From Corallium rubrum (lineage: Eukaryota; Cnidaria; Anthozoa; Scleralcyonacea; Coralliidae), in NCBI GenBank assembly GCA_964035015.1, contig OZ036011.1, positions 10,635,694-10,699,693 of the forward strand: a stretch of DNA of 64,000 nt. The letters are read 5' to 3'. Both the position numbers and the translations under genes were made by a program. The notes beneath the pieces were generated by a model. It saw nothing but the letters and a program-made list of their open reading frames with translations. It had not been told where the DNA came from and ran no database searches. Positions 56,262 to 64,000 of this stretch are shown piece by piece. Every line of letters begins with the position of its first letter. Within the stretch, counting starts at the first letter, position 1.

Positions 56262-56403
56262 CCGGACAACGGTATGCATATAACCACCAGATGGTTATTA
56301 GGATACCGGAAAACGGGATGCATATAACCATGCCAAGTGAACTTCAGTCAACTCTTTAATTTAATTTGACCAAGAAACGAAGATGGCGGAAGATGGCGGA
56401 AGA
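55606..56403. promoter_or_regulatory. cluster of AAGATGGCGG (YY1-like) words before the myosin gene
   Basis: ATGGCG words occur at 55613, 55641, 55828, 55855, 56383 and 56393, several as AAGATGGCGGCC or AAGATGGCGGAAG. The last pair (with GCGGAAG ETS-like and CCAAT words) lies about 330 bp before the myosin start codon and is a plausible core promoter. The earlier ones are within repeated DNA. Confidence 0.45.
56056..56260. repeat. (TCCG)n-(TCTG)n compound microsatellite
   Basis: About 31 TCCG units change at 56181 to about 20 TCTG units. Flanked on both sides by repeats of ATAACCACCAGATGGTTATT and TACCGGAAAACGG. Confidence 0.95.
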
Positions 56404-56724
56404 ACCAATCAACGCCAATGGAATGTCTGCAAGTGTTGAAGTATCAAATATTGCAAGAAAGAGAATTTTAATTTTGTTTTTAAGTGGACTATAAATCCTT
56501 ATTCAAACAAATATTGAATTAAGTAAACATAATAAGCGCCATTGTGTAAACACTTGAAAAAATCATGAAGAGCATGAAGCCTTTGGTATGTGCAATTTGC
56601 ATATTTTTATTCCTCTATTTTAATACCACGATACTCCTGGTCAACTCTGGTCCGTGTTCAGCGAGAAAATGCTGCGACAAGATGTCAAAAGGTAGCTTTA
56701 TTAACCTTTCATTAAGTATTCTTC

Positions 56725-57327
56725 ATGATAAGTCCAGAGTTTTCAAGACAACGAGTCGAAAATGTTCGTGCTCCCGAACCATTCGAGGTCGGAATGGCGA
56801 GTAGTGGTGGCAGAGAGCGACAGACAAGAAGAGAAATTGTCTCTTCAGAAAACCACAAACGCTACTTTGAAAACGAACAAACAATTCATTCCGTAGAGAG
56901 ATATATCAACGACAGAAGTTGGTGTGATAAAGAGAGCACATCTCTTCGAGAAAAGAGACGAATTATAAATACAGAAGCACAGTACAATACTTCATCTATG
57001 CCGGAGGCGAAACTTGACTTGTCTAAAGAACTTCATAACATTAGTAAAAGACTTCAGCTATGTCATCAGGATTTTACAAGCAGCTATATGCAAAATGTTA
57101 TACAGGAAATTGACGTTCATAAGTCTTCAAATGAAGGTATGTTTGATTTTTATCTGATTCCAGTTTGGGACAGTGTCCTGCTAAATTAGTTAATTGTTAT
57201 TATTATTATTATTTATTATATAAAATAGAGTGTTTTATTGATTTTTCCACCACTAATAAAAGTGATAATCTCACATGTGTGAAATATATTTCATATTTCC
57301 AAGCATCTCTGTATTATTCTCTATTTA

Positions 57328-57368
<41 letters not shown>

Positions 57369-60008
57369 CATTGTTATTATTATTATTATTATTATTTAAT
57401 TATTATAAAATTTTATTATTTAATTATTATTATTATTTAATTATTATTATTATTGCTATTATTATTCTTGGTGTCTTTGCGAAAGAATGTTCAACATTTC
57501 TAAAAATGCTAAATGATCTTCATTTTGACAAAGTTCACCAAAACTATTGTGTGAAACGAATGACGACAATTGCCATCAGAACTATATATTATATATTCTG
57601 TTGCCAAAATAAGGAATGGACAAACCCAGATTTATTAACTTTTTAATGTTGTATTGTATAAGTTTGTTATGTGTTTTTATAGTTATATATTATAGTATAC
57701 CATCGATTCAAGTAGCCGGTTGTAAATTACCTTAATAAGTGAGATTTACAATTGTATATGTAAGAACTAAATTTAATCAATAAAGTTTCCCTTATAATAT
57801 ACATTATTTAAAAAAAAATTATTATTATTATTATTTAATTATTTAATAATTATTATTATTATTTTTTTTTTTTTATTATTATTATTATTTAATTATTATT
57901 ATTTAATTATTATTATTTAATTATTATTTAATTATTATTATTGTTATTTAATTATTATTATTATTATTTAATTATTATTATTATTATTTATTATTTAATT
58001 ATTATTTAATTATTATTTAATTATTATTATTGTTATTTAATTATTATTATTATTATTATTTAATTATTATTATTATTATTATTATTTAATTATTATTTAA
58101 TTATTATTATTGTTATTATTATTATTTAATTATTATTATTATTGTTATTATTATCGTTATTATTGTTTTTGTTATTATTATTGTTTTTGTTATTGTTGTT
58201 ATTATTTTTATTGTTATTGTTATTCTTATTGTTATTCTTATTGTTATTATTTATATTGTTATTATCATTGTTGTTGTTGTTGTTGTTGTTGTTATTATTA
58301 TTATTACCTTTTCTAATATATATTTTCCTTCTTAGACCAGGTATTTGCTCTGAAGGAGTTGTTTAGACAACTCAAGACAGAGATGGTTCATCTTAGAGAA
58401 ATTTTAACTCAATATAATGAAATAATTTATGCAAATAATGATGAAATAAACCATATTGGTAAGTTCTAGGAAGATATATTTCTGACTTCATTTTTCAACA
58501 TGATTTTGTTTGTATTTTTCAGCAGCATGTTTTGCTAGTACTGGTAAATAATATTACTGTACTTTTTTTTGACACTAGCTAATCCTGTTGATAATTCATC
58601 TTCACGTAATTCTGTATTATCTGATGACTTGGTACATTTCAAAGGCCCATTGACAGAAAATACAGTAATTACAACATTACAAGAAAGGTTTAATGAACAC
58701 AGTTACCATGTAAGTTTAATCAATACAAGGAGTTTCTTCTTTGTTTTCTGAAGTACCTAGGATATTATAATAATTGTTTATCTCTGTATCACTTAAGACT
58801 AGAATTGGACAAGTACTGCTAGCTGTCAATCCATTTGGATCTTCAGAAACAGAAGAAAACATTGAACAAAAAGCAAACAACAGTCCATTTTTAAAAACAC
58901 TTATTAGACAATCACTTCAGCAATTCTTTCAAACACAGACTTCACAAATATTGATTTTAAGGTTGGTGTTAATAATTAATGAGTGCTTTATTAAATCAGG
59001 ATTGTGTTAGTTCATGAGTACATGAATATTTTTTAAACTATATGTTACAGTCAAACCAGATGCTCTCTTGCATGCAACTTTGCAATATTGCACTGCAACA
59101 TTGCAATGTTGATTGTCAATTTGGCTTGAGCAACTTGCAAACGTCTAGTGAAGATTCCTCAGTAGATTCCTTTAAAGGTTCGTCTTTCTTTTGAGTAAAC
59201 ATACAAATTTATGTTTAAAATATTACTGTTGGTGCGCAGATAGTATTTTCAGCCATACAAATGATAGTTTAAGTAAAACAAGGTTGAATTTCAGAAATAA
59301 ATATTCACAAAACATTTGCAAATTGCTCACAGCAACTTGTCAATCAACATTGCAATGTTGTATGGGAATATTGCAAATAATGTAGCTTGCAAGAGAACAG
59401 TCCAGGTTTGACTGTAAATTACAATTGCAGTGGTGAAAGTGGTAGTGGCAAGTCTTTTACAGCTCAAATGCTCATCCATCAATTATTGCATGTCACATGT
59501 GGAGGTTTTCAAACTGATTTAGCCAAGGTAATTTCTTAGTTTCTTCAATGAATCAGTAAGTCATTATTGCAGTTGAGGAATTGCAGTTTCTTAATTGTGT
59601 TTTTAGCAATTGCTTGCCTCGGTAACAGTTCTACGAAGCCTGGGAAAAGCTAAGACAATAAATAATGCTGAGTCGTCAAGAATGGTTTGTAGTCATTTCC
59701 ATGTTTTATTATTATATTTATTATTGATCATCATCGTTGATTATCATTATCATCACGGATCATCATCATTGAACATCATCAAATCATGATGATGATTATC
59801 ATCATCATTGATCATCATTGATCATTATTTTGTTCATCATAATCATCATTATCATCATCATTATAATCATTATCATCATCATGATCATTATCATCATTAT
59901 CATCATCATCATCATCATCATTATCATCATCATCATTGATCATCATTATCATCAGCATCATCATCATCATCATTATCATCATCATCAACATTGATCATCA
60001 TCATCATT

Positions 60009-60040
<32 letters not shown>

Positions 60041-60833
60041 TGATCATCATCATCATTGATCATCATTATCATTGATCATTATTATTATTATTATCATCAT
60101 CACCATTATCATAATCATCATCATAATCATCATTATCATGATCATCACCATCATTATCATCATCATTATCATTCGTCATCATTATTGATTATTATCATTA
60201 TTATCACCACCTCTTGACTAATACTACCACCATCTTTATCATTATCATCATTATCATCATCATCATCATCATCATCATCTAATTATAAGTTGTGTTTTTA
60301 GGCGAAGTTATATGAGTTCTACTTCTCCAACACAATAATTTCCAAAGCAAAAATACGATGTTACCCTCTTGATCTGGTATAAACTACTTTCTTAGTTCCT
60401 TATTGAAAGAATTGTTTCTTTCTGATGTAGATCGAATTGACTATAAAGTGTTTTCCTTTTATTTTAATCAATCAGTCCAGGATTGTACGTCCCAGAGAAG
60501 GAGAACGCAACTTTCATATTTTTTACCAACTTTTTGCTGGTCTTAGTCCAAAAGACAGAGGTAAATTAATGAAGACAGTTTTCTTATTTTTTTAATGAAT
60601 GTACACAAATATATTTCATACTTGCACTGCTTCTACTAGTCCCATATTCTTGACATTGGTTGGGGTGTTTTCTTAAAATTAAGTGTAGCCTTTTTCTTTC
60701 TTAATGTATGTTTTTTGTAGCGAAACTTCAGTTACAAACTCACAACGCTGAGGAATTACGTTATTTGTACAACTATCCTGTCGGCAACCAAACAGAAATC
60801 AAGCTTCTTCAAAAGGAGTTTCAGTCATGGAAG
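56725..60833 (+). CDS. unconventional myosin, divergent motor, first nine exons (426 aa, incomplete)
   Basis: Actin-based motor, class not assigned. Exons: 56725-57136, 58336-58458, 58579-58709, 58798-58961, 59431-59527, 59607-59684, 60302-60376, 60476-60560, 60721-60833; phases agree throughout. Residues 1-180 are an N-terminal extension with Arg/Glu-rich and helical character. The motor starts near DDLVHFKGPLTENTVITTLQ; then TRIGQVLLAVNPF (223-235), an intact P-loop GESGSGKS (278-285), switch I NNAESSRMAKL (328-338, consensus NxNSSRFGKF), and GERNFHIFYQLFAG. The stretch between NPF and the P-loop is about 42 residues, shorter than in typical myosins, and lacks the PHIF/PHIY helix motif. The rest of the motor, neck and tail was not found before the window end. 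The start may instead be the ATG of MASSGG (56794). A signal-peptide-like frame overlaps the 5' region (56565-56804). Confidence 0.82.
57180..58310. repeat. (ATT)n/(TTAATTATT) tracts in myosin intron 1
   Basis: Trinucleotide ATT runs at 57198-57215, 57328-57460 and 57810-58310 with periodic ATTTAATT interruptions, then GTT-rich units. Non-coding. Confidence 0.95.
59048..59414. mobile_element. MITE family B, copy 3
   Basis: CAGTCAAACCAGATGCTCTC to GAACAGTCCAGGTTTGACTG, flanked by TA (59046-59047 and 59415-59416), 367 bp. Its end lies 16 bp before the P-loop exon. Confidence 0.88.
59715..60285. repeat. (ATC)n/(ATT) trinucleotide tract in myosin intron 6
   Basis: CATCAT, TTATCA and GATCAT units for about 570 bp, ending 17 bp before exon 7. 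Confidence 0.95.
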
Positions 60834-63800
60834 GTTTGTGGTGAACTCTTTTTAATGGTGCCAAGAAAACGTTTATTGTAGTTATGATTTTTAAGCTGGT
60901 ATTTAACCCTTCATAGCCCAAGACCTTTCTCTGTGCTGAACAATATTGTTTAGCATTAGCCAGAGAAAAATTCTTCCACGGTGTCCAATGGACTATTACG
61001 GGTTTATATGCATTGAATCCGGATTATTGAGTTTCAATCCGGATTGAACTCATTCCGCTTCTGATCAAACCCCTTTATCTGTTTACATGAGTCCGGATTG
61101 AACTCATTCCGCTTCTGATCAAACCCCTTTATCTGTTTACATGAATCCGGATTGAGATTAGCTCATTCCGGATTGAGTTCAATCCGTTTCTCATTCCGGA
61201 TTGAAATCTCATTCCGGATTGAAATTTCGTTCTGGAATCATGTAAAGGCGGTGCGAGTTTCATTCCGGAATGAAAAACGTGACAGAGAGGACTAGAACAA
61301 ACAATGCATGCGTGTTTTGTAATATTTACGGATTTCAGATTTCAGACGGATTTCAATCCAGAAATCCAATTCCCATGTAAACACGGATTGACTTCGCTTT
61401 TCAATCCGGATTAAACTCAATCCGGATTCATGTAAGCGGCCCCTTATTTAAAAGAACTTTTGAAGTTATAAAGATTGACGTTTGCAGCTCTTCCATATCT
61501 CACTTCGTTTCTTGAGATATTAAGATTTGCGTGATATGCGAATAACGTCACTTTATAGACGTCATACTGTATAATGACTTACTGGAAAATCATGTCTATT
61601 CTTGCAATAATTCAAGTAAATCACTGGAAAGTGGAAACCTTTCATTTATAGTGTCCTGCGATACACAGAAGCACGTACACAGTTAAAAGTGATTTTGTTA
61701 AGTAATCTCAAATTGTTAATCATGACTAGTCATGATTTTCCAACAAGTCATTATGCAGTGACGTCTAAGTGATGTTATTTACGTTCATAAAATAAGGTGT
61801 CCTCTACGCACGCTCTGATTGACTGGGCCCCGTGCATTTATAAGAGTATGAAGCTCATGAATGACGTAAAAGGCGTGGAGTGGCGTAGGATGGCTTCACC
61901 TGGCGGGAAAATCTAGCGAACTTTCAAAACTATCCCACTTTTAGCCTGTTTTTTATTATTATTATTATTATTTTATAAAACAAATAAAACATACCGCTCC
62001 TGTGCATATGTACACTTATGAAGGTTCGTTTGACGCCATTTGAACACGAAAGAAGTGTAAAGGCACTCGACTATCGCCTCGTTCCTCTACTCAACTTCTT
62101 TCGTGTTCAGATGACGTCAAACGAACCTTTATGCACGGAGCTTTATGTTTTATTTAACAAATAAAACATAAAGCTCCGTGCATATGTACTCTTATAAAGG
62201 CACGTTTGACGTCATTTGAACACGAAAGAAGTTGAGTATCGCCGAGTGCCTTTACACTTCTTTCGTGTTCAAATCACGTCAAACGTACCTTTATAAGAGT
62301 ACATATGCACAGGAGCGGTATGTTTTATTTGTTTTATAAAATAAGAAGAGGAAAAATCAAACTAAAAGTGAGGTAGTTTAGCAATTTGGCGGGCTTTTCC
62401 GGCCAGCTGACGCCATTCTACGCCATTTTACGTCATTCATGATCTATGTTCTCTTATAAATGCACGGAACCCAGCCAATCAGAGCGTGTGTAGAGGACAC
62501 CTTATTTTATAATTGTTAAATAAAACAAATCTCAATATCTAAAGAATGAAGTGAGATAAGGAAGTGCTGCAAACGTCAATTTTTATAATTTCAAAAGTTC
62601 TTGTAGATAAATAAGAGTCTCTCCCGAACTTATTTTTCGCTGCATAAGCCTTTCAAAAAATAGAGTGCTGTGTAGCCAGTGTTTTGAAAAGAGCGAAGTG
62701 AAAAGAGGCGGATACATGATTTTTGCAAGGGGGGGGGGGGGGTGACTAGAAGGTGCTCAGTGTTTCTTTCAGAATATTTAACAAGGGCGCACGCGGGGGG
62801 AGGGAGGTAAAACAGGCAATATTTAATACGTGGGGGCAGGGGAGCGCTGAAGGTGCGACAAAGTTCTAGGGGGGTTTCTGAAATAGCATTTCCTGCATTT
62901 TGAGGGGGATTTGAAAGAGTTTTGAAGGATATAAATTACCAAACAAAATACTCAAATATATGAATACACGATACCATACATAGACTTTCTCAAAGCCCGT
63001 CCCAATGGGCCGCACCAAAAGCAGAGAGAGAGAGACTTGGAGCAAGTCTATACCATACAAGGCATACATCATGTAGGAGGACATGTCGTCATTGTCGTGG
63101 ACTCATACCAGTATGTTGTATACAATACGTCTATATAATCATGATTCTTACTGTTTTAAAATTGGGGTTTCAAATTTACAAGATATTTCCAATCTTATTG
63201 CAAAGGAGAGGCCATAGCTACGGCCTGTATCAATAAGCATTGGTATACAATATAATTTATGCACGTTGTACACACGAGTGACTGTTGTGATTTGTATAAA
63301 CAGCTGCTAGTGTATCGCTGTATAATCCTATATTGGTTGGGACAGTAACCCCAGTCACCCCCCAGTATCCGCCCCTGGATGGCAAACTGCCAGGACTTAG
63401 CGGAGCCCTAAAGGTTAAGACAGAGAGTATGTGCGATCATAATACATTAATATGTTATAACTACATTTTCTTTTTGATACTTCCTAGCTTGCTCTTTCAG
63501 TTCTTGGAATTCCTTTTTCTGACGTCACTCGCGTACTGGCAGTCATCTTGCTTCTTGGAAACGTTCAATTTATGGAGAAATCAGCGAGAGTCTTAGAAGT
63601 ACAAGGCGGGGATTTTGGTAGTTTCAATTCGAAATAGCGAATTTCAGGGTATTGCGCGCGCATCATTTTGCAAAGGAATTGGCGGGCTCTTGGCGGGCAG
63701 CTCCCCACAAAGTAAGTAATGGCAAACAGACTTGCTAGTGAGCCAACAACAGCACAATAACAGTGTTAAACATCCAAAAACTGTATCTATACTTTGTTGA

Positions 63801-64000
63801 TTTTAAACAGTTTGTTTACTTTGAGTGGAGCTTGCCAGTTTTTTTGAAAAATGATGCGCGCGCAACACCCTGAAACTCGCTTATTTAATTCTATGATTAT
63901 TTATTTACATGTAACCTTTTCCCGTTAATGGATTTTCTGTGTGACAGGTAAAATCGTCTGGCATTAGCTAGAGTGAAAAATATAAAACTTGAGAATCGGA
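60834..64000. other. no exon recognised; nested foldback elements
   Basis: 60907-60990 has the dispersed CTGTGCTGAA/TAGCCAGA repeat. 60995-61442 is a foldback of TCCGGATT words (ATCCGGATT ends). 61443-62615 is a broken family E element. Nested in it, at 61790-62515, is an element with ends AAGGTGTCCTCTACGCACGC and GTGTGTAGAGGACACCTT containing a second palindrome of ATAAAACATAAAGCTCC-type. Poly-G at 62731-62742. The remaining myosin exons, if collinear, lie past 64000 or are too short for me to see. Confidence 0.6.
61790..62515. mobile_element. large palindromic element nested in family E copy 3
   Basis: AATAAGGTGTCCTCTACGCA / CGCTCTGATTG at the left is matched by CAATCAGAGCG / TGTAGAGGACACCTTATT at the right. 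The interior has a second pair of arms (AAATAAAACATA, GCTCCTGTGCATATG). A single left end recurs at 2880-2950. Confidence 0.8.

Noticed and set aside
55828-56331. Arg/Pro/Ser- and Thr/Asp/Arg-rich frames
   Set aside because: Translations of the TCCG/TCTG microsatellite.

Overview
The window is nuclear DNA of an early-branching animal. It shows intron-rich genes with GT-AG introns, conserved metazoan proteins (LENG8, CP110, COX6B, an unconventional myosin), two intronless class A GPCR genes side by side, and dense non-autonomous transposons and microsatellites. I infer a cnidarian, probably an anthozoan such as a stony coral. That is inference from gene style and repeat flavour; no marker gene settles it.

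Layout. 0-5.6 kb, minus strand: two related five-repeat ankyrin genes in tandem, the second with a Ser/Arg-rich tail exon. 6.9-7.7 kb, minus strand: a complete two-exon COX6B gene. 10-20.5 kb, plus strand: a 13-coding-exon LENG8 (SAC3/GANP-type) gene whose intron at 18859-19073 has the signals of a U12 AT-AC intron. 22.8-25.2 kb, plus strand: an unrecognised two-exon gene. 25.5-27.5 kb, minus strand: a small protein made almost only of three MLLE (PABC) domains, with an N-myristoylation-type start. 28-39.8 kb, plus strand: an 11-exon CCP110 (CP110) gene, head to head with the MLLE gene across a ~490 bp gap that is itself a ~23 bp minisatellite; it has a second likely U12 intron (GT-AG). 39.9-46.6 kb: no gene, only repeats. 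46.6-47.8 and 51.9-53.0 kb, plus strand: two intronless GPCRs, both ending in a PDZ-ligand-like tail. 54.1-55.1 kb: transposon-derived integrase and Ulp1/PHD fragments. 56.7-60.8 kb, plus strand: the first nine exons of a divergent unconventional myosin whose motor continues past the recognisable region. 60.8-64 kb: nested foldback elements and no exon I could identify.

The spaces between exons are largely miniature inverted-repeat elements. Several have legible target-site duplications: an 8 bp hAT-type duplication at 34323/35040, TA-flanked elements, a TAA-flanked element, and a 54 bp foldback with a 9 bp duplication at 51491/51554. Four elements share one terminal signature (ACACGYGTAAAAA-like), and one of these carries a 21 bp minisatellite. 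Insertions repeatedly lie within tens of bases of exon boundaries in LENG8, CCP110 and the myosin.

The genes do not form one pathway. Links that can be stated: CP110 is a centriole/cilium protein, LENG8 is an RNA-processing/export type protein, the MLLE protein should bind PAM2-type peptides as the C-terminus of poly(A)-binding protein does, and the MLLE and CCP110 genes probably share a promoter.
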